Origin: Euglena gracilis
Lineage: Eukaryota; Euglenida; Euglenophyceae; Euglenales
NCBI GenBank assembly: GCA_039621445.1
Contig: CP154956.1
Location: 52,710,015-52,774,014, forward strand
DNA: 64,000 nt
Direction: 5' to 3'
In this document: in pieces, positions 21,623 through 32,629 of the stretch
Numbering within the stretch: the first letter of the stretch is position 1
How the letters are laid out: every line of letters starts with the position of its first letter
Notes under the pieces: generated by a model
Database searches by the model: none
Told to the model about the DNA's origin: nothing
The model's input: the letters and a program-made list of their open reading frames with translations, nothing else
Translations under genes and position numbers: made by a program

Positions 21623-22750
21623 AAACACCCAGGGTGGGTAAAAAAACCCGGGGCGGGGGGTTGTTCCAAAATTTCCAACAACCCCCCCCTTTATTTGACA
21701 CCTACGGCCTAATGGACCCCCCAAATGCTCAATTAAGGGGGGGATGTTCACCGGAGAAGTTCGTCCATGTATTTCCAATGAAGAGGGGGGGTGGGGGGTC
21801 CCTCCCGAAAAACCCAAAGTTCACCGCCTGATCTCCTATGGTTGGAGATTTTGGCTGCCCCCCTTGGGTTTTTTAAAAATTACGGTTGGAAATTTTGGTT
21901 GTCACCCCCCCCCGGGGTCAAAAATTTGGCTTTGTAACCGTGAATAGAGGCCCGGCGCCTGCCCTGTTTTTCGTGGGTGTGAACACGGAAAACAGGGCAT
22001 ATTTTCAATTCACGAAAATATGCCCTGTTTTTTGTGAATACCTATTCACGAAAAACAGGGCATATTTTCGTGAATACGAATTTTACTGAAATGAAACCCA
22101 AAAACCTGTCAATCCCATCAATCGAAAGCTCTTCTCAAGGGCTTTTTACAGATGGCCACAGGAATCAGCAATACTGCACACAGCGCTTATTTTCAGCGAT
22201 CGTGTATTCCAAATTTTGACATCCTAATTTGTGAAATCCCACACCTGAGGTGCCATACAGCATATCAATTGAAAGCTTTCCCCATGAGCTTTCGTTTGGT
22301 ACCCTCAGAACTCAGCCACACTGCACAGCGCCCTAAAAATTGCCAATCGCAATGTTCCGACCCTTTTCGCAAATTCCAAAACCCACTGTTCACCTGCCAT
22401 GTTGCCCCTTGATCGATAGCCCTTCTCGAGGGCTTTCAGCAGATGGCCTTAGATTTCAGCCGTGCTGCATGGTACTCCATTTCAGAAATTCGCCAAATTT
22501 GACCAAATGGAAAGTGTTGCACAAAATCCCCCAATTTCTGACCAAATACCCCCCAAAAACTGCTCAGATATGATTATATGGTTGCCACATGTCTAAAACC
22601 CATTTTGGACACTTTTTGGCACTTTTCATTTTGGGTCCCCTGGACGCCGTCTTCCCGCCCGAACCAACCTGACCAGCATTGGACGCCGGTTCGGGCGTGA
22701 AGCCAGAGCCCCAATACACAGTTTTGGGGGTTGTGGCAACATTCGGTCCA
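21623..22750 (-). repeat. Right arm of the 1,128-bp inverted repeat
   Basis: Reverse complement of 18045-19172. The arms enclose 2,450 bp containing TIR element copy 2. It begins at the breakpoint GCGCCGAA/ACACCC and ends against the minisatellite that starts the second direct duplication. Confidence 0.95.
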
Positions 22751-22881
22751 CCCCCCCCAGGTTTTTTCAGAATTACGGTTGGAAATTTTGGCTGCCAACC
22801 CCCCCCCCCCCGGTTTTTTTTACCCCCCCCTGGATTTTTTCAGAAGTACGGTTGGAAATTTTGGCTGCCACCGGTCCTAGG

Positions 22882-24140
22882 CGGTAGACTGGGGGGGGGG
22901 GTCCTGGGTGGTCGGCCGACTAGTCGGCCGACCACCCAATTGGTCGGCCGACTAGGCCTGGTCGGCAGCTAGTCGGCGAGACAGGGGGGGGGGGGGTCCT
23001 GGGTGGTCGGCGGACTAGTCGGCCGACCACCCACTCTAATGTAGTTACGGGCCAGTCTCGCCGACTTTTTATGAAGAAAATTGTATGCAAACTAGTCGGT
23101 GGCTAGTCGGTGGGCATAAAAATGGTCTGTGGCGGGTCCAAACCACCCGGAAATGGTCCGGATGGGGCCAAATAAGTGCCTTACACCAACAGGAACACCC
23201 TCAGATGGAAATTTTTGGTCGGTGGGGGGTCGGTGGGCCCTTGATGGGGTCCGGAGGGGTAAAAAGCCAATGACGAAACAGGGATTACATGAAAATCCTT
23301 TAGAAATGCAAGCATTCTGCATCAGGACAGGCTGAAAACTCCCCCCTCCACCCCCACCCGAGCCCAGATAACAAAATCCCTTCTATGTTGGCAACATACT
23401 CCGGGGTTAAGTCGTTTTTGTGGCTCACTTTGGCATAGGCGGGGGCTCCGCCCCCCCCGCACCCCCCCCCCTCAAATAACAAAATCCCTTCTATGTTGGC
23501 AACATACTCCGGGGCTAAGTCGTTTTTGTGGCTCACTTTGGCATAGGCGGCGGGGGGGGCCCCGCCCCCCCCCCCCGCAACCCCCCCCCCTCAAATAACA
23601 AAATCCCTTCTATGTTGGCAACATACTCCGGGGTTAAGTCGTTTTTGTGGCTCACTTTGGCATAGGCGGGGGGGGGGGCTCCGCCCCCCCCGCACCCCCC
23701 CCCTCAAATAACAAAATCCCTTCTATGTTGGCAATATACTTGGAGGGCTAAGTCCTTTTGTGCAAAATTTGACTTATATTGACTTATATACAACGGATAG
23801 AGGTGTTCTTTTGCCAAAAGTGGCCCAAAATGGACATTTTCCCCCAATTTTTTTGCATATTGACCCCCGATTGGGGGGTTCTGGAGCCATTTGGGTGGGT
23901 TTTGACTGGTTTTGGGGTGATTTGGACAAAATTTTTTCTCGGGGGGGGGGGCTTAAAAGTGGGCGAAACTGGCCCGTAACTCCATTAGAGTGGGTGGTCG
24001 GCCGACTAGTCGGCCGACCACCCAGGACCCCCCCCCCTGTCTCGCCGACTAGCTGCCGACCAGGCCTAGTCGGCCGACCAATTGGGTGGTCGGCCGACTA
24101 GTCGGCCGACCCCCCAGGACCCCCCCCCCCCAGTCTACCG
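22882..24140 (+). mobile_element. 1.26-kb TIR element, copy 3 (complete)
   Basis: Starts CGGTAGACTGG and ends CCAGTCTACCG, with the same flanks as copy 2, so it was copied as part of the larger duplication rather than transposed here. It is non-autonomous. The interior minisatellite is at 23365-23745. Confidence 0.88.
23365..23745 (-). repeat. ~108-bp G-rich minisatellite, copy 3
   Basis: Inside TIR element copy 3; units differ from copy 2 mostly in G/C-run length. Confidence 0.92.
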
Positions 24141-24280
24141 TTTCCCACTGCTGCCACCCCCCTCCCCCAGTTTTTTTTCTCCAAATTACGGTTGGAAATT
24201 TTGGCAACCCCCCCAGTCTTTTTTCAGAATTACGGTTGGAAGCAACCCCCCCCCCCTGTTTTTTTTTACCCACCCGCCCT

Positions 24281-24721
24281 CCGACAATGGGTGTCTGGCT
24301 GCGCATGCTCACCAAACGGTCCGGTAACGAAGGGATTTTGTTTTTGGGCGCGGGGGGGGGGGTGCGGGGGGGGGCGGCAGCCCCCCCCCCCCGCTAGACG
24401 ACCAAGGGCGCCGAAGGCGCCCTCCGACAATGGGTGTCTGGTTGCGCATGCTCACCAAACGGTCCGGTAACGAAGGGATTTTGTCATTGGGGGCGGGGGG
24501 GGGGGTGCGGGGGGGCGGCAGCCCCCCCCCCCCCGCTAGACGACCAAGGGCGCCGAAGGCGCCCTCCGACAATGGGTGTCTGGTTGCGCATGCTCACCAA
24601 ACGGTCCGGTAACGAAGGGATTTTGTTATTGGGGGCGGGGGGGGGCGGGGGGGGGGGGCGGCAGCCCCCCCCGCTAGACGACCAAGGGCGCCGAAGGCGC
24701 CCTCCGACAATGGGTGTCTGA
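24281..24721 (+). repeat. ~144-bp tandem array, 3 units, second copy
   Basis: GACAATGGGTGTCTGG recurs at about 24293, 24427, 24568 and 24705. Counterpart of 20977-21420. Confidence 0.92.
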
Positions 24722-24925
24722 AACCGTGTCTGGGGGCTCCGTTTTCATGCCCGAACCGGCGTCTGGGACGCCGGTTCGGGCGGGAAATTTCTGCGCCGAA
24801 CCGGCGTCCCAGACGCCGGTTCGGGCAGGAAACTGGCGTCTGGGGGAGCCAAAATGAAATGTGTCAAGAACTGTGTTTGGGCCAAGAGTTAGGGGGAGCC
24901 CAGGGGCGGGGACCGCGGCGCCGAA

Positions 24926-25789
24926 GGCGCCGCGGTCGCCCCTGGGCCCCCCTAAAACCTTGGCCCAAAACACTGTTCTTGTTTGAAACCGTGTTTTGGG
25001 CGAAGATTTAAGACTTTTAAAGTCTCGAAATCGGCCCAAACACGGTTTCAGTGCCAAAAAGTGTCCAAAAGGGTTTGTGAACAGGTGGCAATCATGTTTG
25101 AGCAGTTTTTGGGTGGTCTTGGGCCAAAAATTGGGGGTTTTTGAGGAACAATTTCCTTTTGGCCAATTTTGGAGAATTTCTGAAATAAAATACCATGCAG
25201 CATGGCAGAAATCTAAGGCCATCTGCTGAAAGCCCTTGAGAACAGCTTTCGATCGATGGGCAACATGACAGCTGAAAAGTGGAATTTCAGATATGCAAAT
25301 GGGGTCCGGAAAAGGCGGAAAAACGCCATCGCTGATTTTGAGGGCGCTTTGCAATCTGGCTGAGTTCTGTGGGTACCAAGCGAAAGGTGTTGGCGAGACC
25401 TTTCGTTTGATATGCAATATGCAACCTGAACTGTGGGATTTTACAAATTAGGATGTCAAATTTTGGAATACACGATCGCTGAAAACAGGCGCTGTGTGCA
25501 TTATGGCCGAATCCTGTGGCCATCTGTCGAAAGCCCTTGAGAAGAGCTTTCAATTAATGGGTAACATGGCTTCATAAGTGTGGAATCTGCCATTTTTGAC
25601 CGGCGGCCCATTTGGGCCAAAGTCGCCCAAAACTACCCCAAACATGGGTATTTTGGTCGAAATTGGCCGTGATTCCTCAGCCGCCGGTTCGGGCATGAAA
25701 ACGGAGCCCCCTAGCCACGATTTCAAGAACTGTGTCCCAGACGCCGGTTCGGGCGGGAAACCTGTGCCTGGGACGCCGGTTCGGGCGGC
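24926..25789. other. Unassigned stretch with a diverged copy of the 147-bp repeat
   Basis: Begins with a GGCGCCGAAGGCGCCGCGG hairpin, then 25080-25580 is a diverged version of 18230-18715. Three GCCGGTTCGGGC motifs lie at 25680-25785. The 247-codon minus frame here crosses palindromes and repeats and is not credible as a gene. Confidence 0.6.
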
Positions 25790-26816
25790 CCCCCTGGTTT
25801 TTTTTTACCCCCCCCTGGGTTTTTTCAGAAGTACGGTTGGAAATTTTCGCTGCCCCCCCCCTCCCCCAGTTTTTTTTTTCCGAATAACGGTTGGAAATTT
25901 TGGCCCCCCCCCCCAGTCTTTTTCTCAGAATTACGGTTAGAAGCAACCCTCCCCCCCCGGTTTTTTTACCCACCCTGGATTTTTTTTAAAACTAGGGTTG
26001 GAATTTTTGGCTGCCCCCCCCGGGTTTTTTTTTCCGAATTACGGTTGGAAATTTTGGCAACCCCCCAGTCTTTTTTCAGAATTACGGTTGGAAGCAACCC
26101 CCCCCAGGTTTTTTTTACCCCCCCTGGATTTTTTCAGAAGTACGGTTGGAAATTTTTTGCTGCCACCCCCCCCTCTCCCAGTTTTTTTTTTCCGAATTAC
26201 GGTTGGAAATTTTGGCAACCCCCACAGTCTTTTTTCAGAATTACGGTTGGAAGCAACCCCCCCCCCCCCCGTTTTTTTTACCACTGCCACCCCCCCCCCC
26301 TGGGTTTTTTTTTTTAAGAATTAGGGTTGGAAATTTTGGCTGCCCCCCCTGGGTTTTTTTAAAATTACAGTTGGAAATTTTGGCTGTCACCCCGGTTTTT
26401 GTTGGAATTATGGTTGGAAAGTTTTGGCTGATCCCCCCCCCCCCCCCATAAATTTTGGCTGCCACCCCCCCCCAGGTTTTCTTCAGAATTACGGTTGGAA
26501 ATTTTGGCTGCCACCCCCCCCCCCTGTTTTTTTTTAGAATTATGGTTGGAAATTTTGGCAACACCCCCCCCCCCCCGCCACCCTGGGGTTTTCAGAAGCA
26601 CGGTTGGAAATTTTGGCTGCCCTCCTCCCTGGGTTTTTTTATACCCCCCCTCGGTTTTTTTTAGGATTACGGTTGGAAACTTTGGCTGCCCCCTGAGTTT
26701 TTTTTAGAATTACGGTTGGACAGTTTTGGCTGCCACCCTGAGTTTTTTTTTTTTTGTTTTTTGGTTTTTTTTAGAATACATCTTGAAATTTTAGCTGCCG
26801 CCCCCAATGGTTTTTT
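25790..26816 (+). repeat. GGTTGGAAATTTTGG minisatellite, array 3 (largest)
   Basis: About 17 units over 1 kb, each a T-run, GAATTACGGTTGGAAATTTT, GGCTGCC and a C-run. It is interrupted at 26817 by the MITE, whose target duplication falls in the unit. Confidence 0.92.
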
Positions 26817-26823
26817 TTTAAAG

Positions 26824-27485
26824 TAAGGTTGTTTCGATTAATCGATTTTTTGATTAATCGTTCGCCACCCCTTGATTAATCGTTCATTCGGCCAGGGGGT
26901 GATTAATCGAAATAATCGGTCTTCTCAAGGAAACCATTGAAAATGCAGTGCAAAAAAAAACTTGGGAGTGATCATTTTGGAGGCTCTGTCTCACAGAAAT
27001 GTCACTGTGTGTTGCTTTCTTTTGGGGGAGACCCGTTAGGAAACAAACGGGATAGATTCATACGCACAGACATCAGAGCACGGATGGAAGAGTCATCCAG
27101 CTTAGCGCGCAAGTCGCTATGCAGGAGACTCTGGTGAGAAACTGCGCTCAACACAAGCTTCTGAAACACCAAGGCTGAAAATTGCAATTGCAACTTTGGC
27201 CAAAATCGGCACATGCAAAGCAACCCCCTCCCAAAATTGCACAGGCTAAGGAAGTGGCCGAGCAGTGATGGCCAGAGGGCCATTTCGGGTCACCCATTGC
27301 CCCACCTCCTGTGTCTTTCAGTTGTGGCAAAATATCATCCATTCAAGGGAAACGAAGCGTTTGTTGGTCATCATAATGCTAGGAACCCAAAGGGGGCATT
27401 AATCGTTCGGTAATCGTTCGCCACCCCCCGATTAATCGGCATTAATCGTTCGGTGCCGTCGATTAAGATTAATCGTCCAACCTGA
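26824..27485. mobile_element. 662-bp MITE with GATTAATCG-rich termini
   Basis: The left end TAAGGTTGTTTCGATTAATC and the inverse of the right end, CAGGTTGGACGATTAATC, are imperfect inverted repeats rich in CGATTAATCG. TTTAAAG (26817-26823 and 27486-27492) flanks the insertion as a 7-bp duplication, or 8 bp with one mismatch. Removing the element restores a normal minisatellite unit (T-run, AAAG, AATTACGG). The interior is unique DNA without a transposase. Ends and duplication length favour a hAT-type MITE. Confidence 0.75.
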
Positions 27486-27492
27486 TTTAAAG

Positions 27493-28334
27493 AATTACGG
27501 CTCGAAATTTCGGCTGCCATCCCCCTCCTGGTTTTTTTTCAGATGCCGGTTGGAAATTTTGGCCCCTCCCCACAGATTATTGTTTGGTTGCTTTTTTCGT
27601 ATTTCTCCCCCAGTTTTTTTCCGACTTACGGTTGGAAATTTTGCCACCCCACCCCCCAGTCTTTTTTCAGAATTACGGTTGGAAGCAACCCCCCCCCCGG
27701 TTTTTTTACCCACCCTACGGTTTTTTTTAAAATTACGAGGGTTGGATTTTGGCTGCCCCTCAGGGTTTTTTCAGAATCACGGTTGGAAAGTTTTGGCTGC
27801 CACCCCCCCCCCACTTTTTTTGGATTTTGGTTTGGAATTTTTGCCTGCCCCCCCCCCCTTTTTTTTTTTACGGGTTGCAACCCCCCCCCAGGTTTTCTTC
27901 AGAATTACGGTTGGAAATTTTGGCTGCCAACCCCCCCGGTTTTTTTTTAGAATCACGGTTTGAAATTTTGGCACCCCCCCCCCGGGCCAGAAGTGCGGTT
28001 GTATATTTTGCCCCCCCCTTTTTTTTCTTAATCACTGTTGGAAATTTTTGCCCCCCCCCCCCCCCCTTTTTTTTGAATTTCGGTTGGAAGGAACCCCCCC
28101 CCCCCCGGTTTTTTTACCCTCCCTTCTGTTTTTTTTTAAACTTACAAGGTTTGGATTTTGGCTCCCCCCCATGGTTCTTAGAATCACGGTTGGAAAGTTT
28201 TGGCTGCCCCCCCCCCCCCATTTTTTTTGGAATTAGGGTTGGAAATTTTGGCTGCCCCCCGGATTTTTTTTACATTTTGAAATTTTGGCTGCCACCCCCC
28301 CCCCCCCCGGTTTTTTTTTTAGAATCACGGTTTA
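27493..28334 (+). repeat. GGTTGGAAATTTTGG minisatellite, array 4
   Basis: About 13 units, continuing array 3 past the MITE and cut at 28335 by a second insertion. Confidence 0.9.
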
Positions 28335-28946
28335 TATACAAAAATCGACCGACACTAACAGATTCAGCAGGGGCGCCGGGCGCGAGCGAGCGAAGCGAGC
28401 CGCCCGGATTCAGCAGGGGCGCCGGGCGGCTCGCTTCGCTCGCTCGCGCCCGGCGCCCCTGCTGAATCTGTTAGTGTCGGTCGATTTTTCTAAAACCCAT
28501 TTTGTCTGGGCCCGACGCCTGTCTTGATATTCAATGGACCGAACCGCGTGGACGGAAATATGGTCAAAAAAGTGGTTTTTGGCCCATTAACGGGCGCCTG
28601 AATGGAAATCGACTGACACTAACGGGCGCCTGAATGGAAATCGAATGCCTTTTTTGTTCCGTTTTGCCACATTGTCAGTTTCAGCCTCAAACCCGTTAAT
28701 GTCGACCAACCTTTTGTGTCTTTTTTTCGGAATGCTTTTTTCTTTTTTTAATCTCTTTACCAAGAACTGCGCCTTAAACACAGACTGTGACCTGAGTCTG
28801 CGTTTCGAAACACAGACTCGGGTTAGATATTTTTTAGTAAATTCGACCGACAATAACAGATTCAGCAGGGGCGCCGGGCGCGAGCGAGCGAAGCGAGCCG
28901 CCCGGCGCCCCTGCTGAATCTGTTAGTGTCGGTCGATTTTTGTATA
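28335..28946. mobile_element. 612-bp fold-back MITE with TA/TATA target duplication
   Basis: Ends TATACAAAAATCGACCGACA and its exact inverse. The long terminal palindromes include CAGGGGCGCCGGGCG and GCGAGCGAGCGAAGCGAGC; one is complete at 28340-28490, a second at 28850-28946. Removing it joins CACGGTTT to GAAATTTTGG, the normal minisatellite unit, leaving TA (or TATA) as target duplication. That pattern fits Tc1/mariner-like elements. The interior holds two TTAACGGGCGCCTGAATGGA-type repeats (about 28586-28645) and no transposase. Confidence 0.75.
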
Positions 28947-29620
28947 GAAATTTTGGCACCCCCCCCCCCTGGGTCAGAAGTGCGGTTGGAAATTTTGGCT
29001 GTCACCCTCCTCCCCCAGTTTTTTTCTGAATCACGGTTGGAAATTTTGGCCCCCCCCCCCCAGTCTTCAGTCAGAATTACGGTTGGAAGCAACCCCCCCG
29101 GTTTTTTTACCACTGCCACCCCCCTGGGTTTTTTTGGTATTACGGTTGGGAAGTTTTGGCTGACCCCCCCCAGATTTTTTTCAGAATCAAGGTTAAAAAT
29201 TTTGGCTGCCCCCGGGTTTTTTTTAGAATTATGGTTGGAAAGTTTTGGCTGCCCCCCCGGGTTTTTTTAAAATCACGGTTGCAAATTTTGGCTGTCACCT
29301 CCCCCCCCCGGGTTTTTTTTCAGAATTATGGTTGGAAATTTTGGCTGCGCACCACACCCCCGGGTTTTTTTTAGAATTACGGTTGGAAAGTTTTGGCTGA
29401 CCCCCCCCCCCCCCGGTTGTTTTTACCCACCCTGGGTTTTTCCAGAATTACGGTTGGAAATTTTGGCTGCCAACCCCCCCGGGTTTTTTTCAGATTTTTG
29501 GTTGGAAACATTGGCCCCCCCCCCCCCCGGTTTTTTTACCCACCCTACGGTTTTTTTTAAGAATTACGGTTGGAAACTTTGGCTGCCCCCCCCGGGTTTT
29601 TTTTTCAAATTTCCATCTCT
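28947..29620 (+). repeat. GGTTGGAAATTTTGG minisatellite, array 5
   Basis: About ten units, continuing the array interrupted by the fold-back element. Confidence 0.9.
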
Positions 29621-30460
29621 AGGAATTTTTTTGTGCGAGTTTTCACTCTACCTCCCCTTGCTGGAAGGGCATTTCCAGGGGGGGGATATGCAAGTTGAAA
29701 ATTTGCATTTTTTTGCAATATCCAAAACCTTGAAAATTTGCATTTTTTTTGCATAATTTGCATTTTTTTTGCATTTTGAAAAATTTGGGAAAATGTGCAT
29801 TTTTTTGCATTGCATATTTTGACCTGCCTTGTTCTATATTCCCCCCCCCCTGCATTTCACCTTCTGTGGAGCCCTTGCAACGGGGTTGGCTCCAGGCAGG
29901 GGCCACAGCTGCAGCTGGCGCCGGACACCTGAAGGGCGACGCTGCCTGGGGCCATTTGACAGGGCAGGAGGCCAACGATATCGCATATGGCCAATGGCTA
30001 AGGATTCCTTGGGTGATCGACATTAAGGCGGCTGCATTTGGGGTTCCAGCCCGAGTGCTTCCCAAGTAGTGCCTTGATTGATGCCATAGTCCCTTGATTC
30101 CAATTCCCTTCCTTCTGATGATTTTGTGTGGGAAGGTGCGCAGTGCATGGCGCAGGGCAGTCCTTGGTGCTGTGGCTGTCACGTGAAGGACGTGGAAGGG
30201 CAGACATGTTCGTTGCGAGTCAAGTCTTTGGTTAAACCCTGAAGTGAGAGCCGGATTTGTCAGCTGCTTTAACCCTTGTTTACCCATGTTAACCCTTGTT
30301 AACCCTTGTTGACTTAAAACCTTGAACTAGTTTCTGACCCTTTGAGGTTGAACCATTGTGGAACGATTCCCATTTTTTCCCTGTTCTCTGCCTTGAACCA
30401 GCTCAAAATGTTTCTGGTGAGGGTTCAGCGTAGAAGGGGGAGCGTCCGAACCCAACTAAC
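29621..30460. other. Transition zone: TTTGCATTTTTTTGCA repeats and a short open frame
   Basis: 29685-29815 is a T/A tract with several GCATTTTTTTTGCA copies. 29890-30069 (+) stays open for about 60 non-repetitive codons (through GDAAWGHLTGQEANDIAYGQ) to a stop at 30067, with no recognisable family. 30260-30310 has AACCCTTGTT short repeats. This could be host sequence or the outer end of the DIRS-like element. Confidence 0.35.
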
Positions 30461-31206
30461 TCTTTGACCAGGAGGGAACCCCACAAACCTCAAGGGTGTG
30501 CGTGGGGGGGGAGGGCCCGACCAGGGCTGAAAGGGACCCTGAAACCTCAAGGGTGGTCGGTGGGGCGCTTACGGCCCCGATCAGGGGGTCCGAGCAAGCC
30601 CTCCCCCCACCTGGCCTTTCCCGTTTTTTCCTGGGATCCGGAAAATATCACTCAATAAAGGGGGTGGCTGAAAAAAAAACTGTGTGCCGGGTTGATTGTG
30701 GGGTGTGGGGGAGCGTTCCCCCCCCACCTAAAACTCTGTCCTTCACGGGCTCTTTTCCCCGCTTCTGGAGCGTTTTTTCTGTCGCAGCCAAAAAAAATTG
30801 TGGTCGAAAAGGAACCTTTTGTTCGCTCAGGTTTTGCGGAATCTTTTGCCGCACCCCGCCCGCCCATTGATCCCCAAGATTCTGTACACCAAAGTGCGGT
30901 CGGGAACCCGCCCGCACCCGGCATCCCGCGGGACCAAGCGGGAGCAAAATCTTGCCCGTGTCCAAAATGGCATCCCGGGAAGACTACAGGCGAGAAAAAA
31001 AATTGGCTCCGCTTTAGACTCTTTCAACCAGAGGTTGCTTCTTTTGAATTCGGGGGGATGGCGACACCTCGGGCTCCGCACTTTGCCCTTGTGAGGCCAT
31101 GCCTTGCTCGCCGGCACTTGCTGTTGGATTGTTTTGGTGCGCTGGGTTAGGAGTCTCCGCTTAGTGCCTTTTTTCGCCGGAGTTGGCTGATTCCTAAATT
31201 GCCCTT
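30461..31206. other. Probable 3' terminal region of the DIRS-like element
   Basis: Two CCTCAAGGGTG-centred repeats (30489 and 30545) and an AATAAA signal on the plus strand near 30653. No credible ORF. The boundary of the retroelement cannot be set from one copy. Confidence 0.3.
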
Positions 31207-31648
31207 TCGGACTCCCACGACAGAGGAAGGGGGAGGAAGGGACCAAGAGGGCGAAGCACAAGAAGATGGTGAGGTCCTGCTTTCCTTGCCGGCTGTTCTG
31301 TTCTGTGTTTGTGCGTGCGCGGGGGGTGCTTCTTACTGCGCCTTTGTTGCCGGAGTTGGCGATGATGAGGCCTCCTCCGACACCTTGGCGAAGCTGAACC
31401 GTCGTGGCCCCGCCCCCCCCCTCTCCCATGGTCGCTTGGTGGGGCCCCCCCCCCTCGATGGGGATGGTTGTCTCTTTCTGGTGTGTTTCTGGGTGGGTGG
31501 TTGGGGCTGCTTGGTCGGGGGTCCCCTTTCTGGTTGGGATGTCTTTCTTTTTCTGCTGATTTTTTGGGTGGGAGGGTTGGGCTCACCATCTTCTTGTGCT
31601 TCGCCCTCTTGGTCCCTTCCTCCCCCTTCCTCTGTCGTGGGAGTCCGA
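31207..31648. repeat. 67-bp perfect inverted repeat, 308-bp loop
   Basis: 31207-31273 and 31582-31648 are exact reverse complements (TCGGACTCCCACGACAGAGG at the outer ends). They lie immediately downstream of the tyrosine recombinase. DIRS-type elements need inverted or split terminal repeats for a circular intermediate, so this may belong to the element's terminus. Confidence 0.85.
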
Positions 31649-31734
31649 GACCATTCGGGCTCCGCACTGCGAGATGGTGAGGTACTGTGCACCCCCCTTT
31701 GGGCCATAATATTTTGAATTTTTGATACGACCCC

Positions 31735-32629
31735 AAGTCGCAAATAATGGGCTTGGAAGGCCCCAAAATTTTTCCACTGACCCAGCTGCTGGACTTCTTC
31801 CACTTGCAAACCAGCATTTTTACACCACAAGACCCCAGCCCCTCTGGTGCTGTGGGGTTTCCAATGGGTGGTGTCCACCCCCCCCCTCTTGCAGAATTTC
31901 TTTGGTAAGGGAATTCACCCTTTCTGATGTCAAAGGTCTTTTACCATCCAAAGACCATAACAAATTATTTTTGTGTCCAACCATGTGGGCTGTCCTTTCC
32001 ACATATTCTTTCAATAAATGCCAGGGGCTGATGAGGGGGGTGTGTGGAAAATTCAAAATCTCCTCCCATCTTGGGAATTGCCACCCTTTCCTTTGCAATA
32101 AAATGAAATTTTTTTCTCCCACGAAACTGATTTTTAGTTGTGTTCTGGCTAAATCAACCCCCCTGTGGAGGGCTAACAGCCTCCAACAGATGATGAGTCT
32201 GTTTCTGAGCTCTTTCACAGACAGGTCTGAGAGGGGTTTGGATTTCCTGATGATGTTTTCTAAGAAATCAGTGGGGTCCCAGAAATGGGCATACTTGCAG
32301 ACATTGGAATTCCACTTCCTTTTCAATGGAGACAAAAGAGGGGAAAACCTCAATGACCCAAACCCTGGGAGTAATAAAACTGCTGCATATGCATTTCGTG
32401 CAGTGTTGAGGCTGTGGGCAGCCAAATCAAGGATGGCCTCGGCCATCTTGTGGACTGTGCAGTCCTGCAGGGGCACCCCTTTGTGCAACAATTGGCCCAC
32501 CAATGTCCTGAAGGCTGAATCATTTCTCTTGACATTTCCCAGATTTTTTATGTAAGTGTCGATACTGGACATCGAAACTTCCTGGGATTGTAATATTTGC
32601 CTGACACAATCAAGCAGGCCAATTTCCAC
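31735..32629 (-). pseudogene. Tyrosine recombinase of the DIRS-like element (frame broken once)
   Basis: It would integrate the circular cDNA by site-specific recombination. The N-terminal part (32629-about 31880) is helical and includes LRNRLIICWRLLALHRGVDL, whose Arg corresponds to the first catalytic Arg. The C-terminal part is in another frame (about 31878-31735): HSTRGAG (His-x-x-Arg), LGQWKN (His/Trp position) and AHYLRLG (nucleophilic Tyr). The switch falls at a C9 run (31878-31886). All catalytic positions are visible, so a homopolymer error could be the only defect. Confidence 0.85.

Larger units (their letters stand above)
19433..21624 (+). repeat. Direct duplication, first copy (pairs with 22749-24925)
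   Basis: This block and 22749-24925 share the minisatellite end, the whole 1.26-kb TIR element, the next minisatellite, the 146-bp array and the GACGCCGGTTCGGGC palindromes in the same order and orientation. They differ chiefly in C/G-run lengths. The first copy ends at GCGGCGCCGAA (21624), where the right inverted-repeat arm begins. The second continues into GGCGCCGCGGTCGCC, which looks like the ancestral sequence. Confidence 0.9.
22749..24925 (+). repeat. Direct duplication, second copy
   Basis: Partner of 19433-21624; see that entry. It carries its own complete TIR element and 146-bp array. Confidence 0.9.

Noticed and set aside
15840-29600. Many 60-240-codon Pro/Phe-rich frames
   Set aside because: Translations of C-runs and T-runs of the minisatellite; no conserved protein.
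30640-31200. Overlapping frames near the DIRS 3' end as a gene
   Set aside because: Several frames are open on both strands over GC-rich DNA with no recognisable motif or consistent start.
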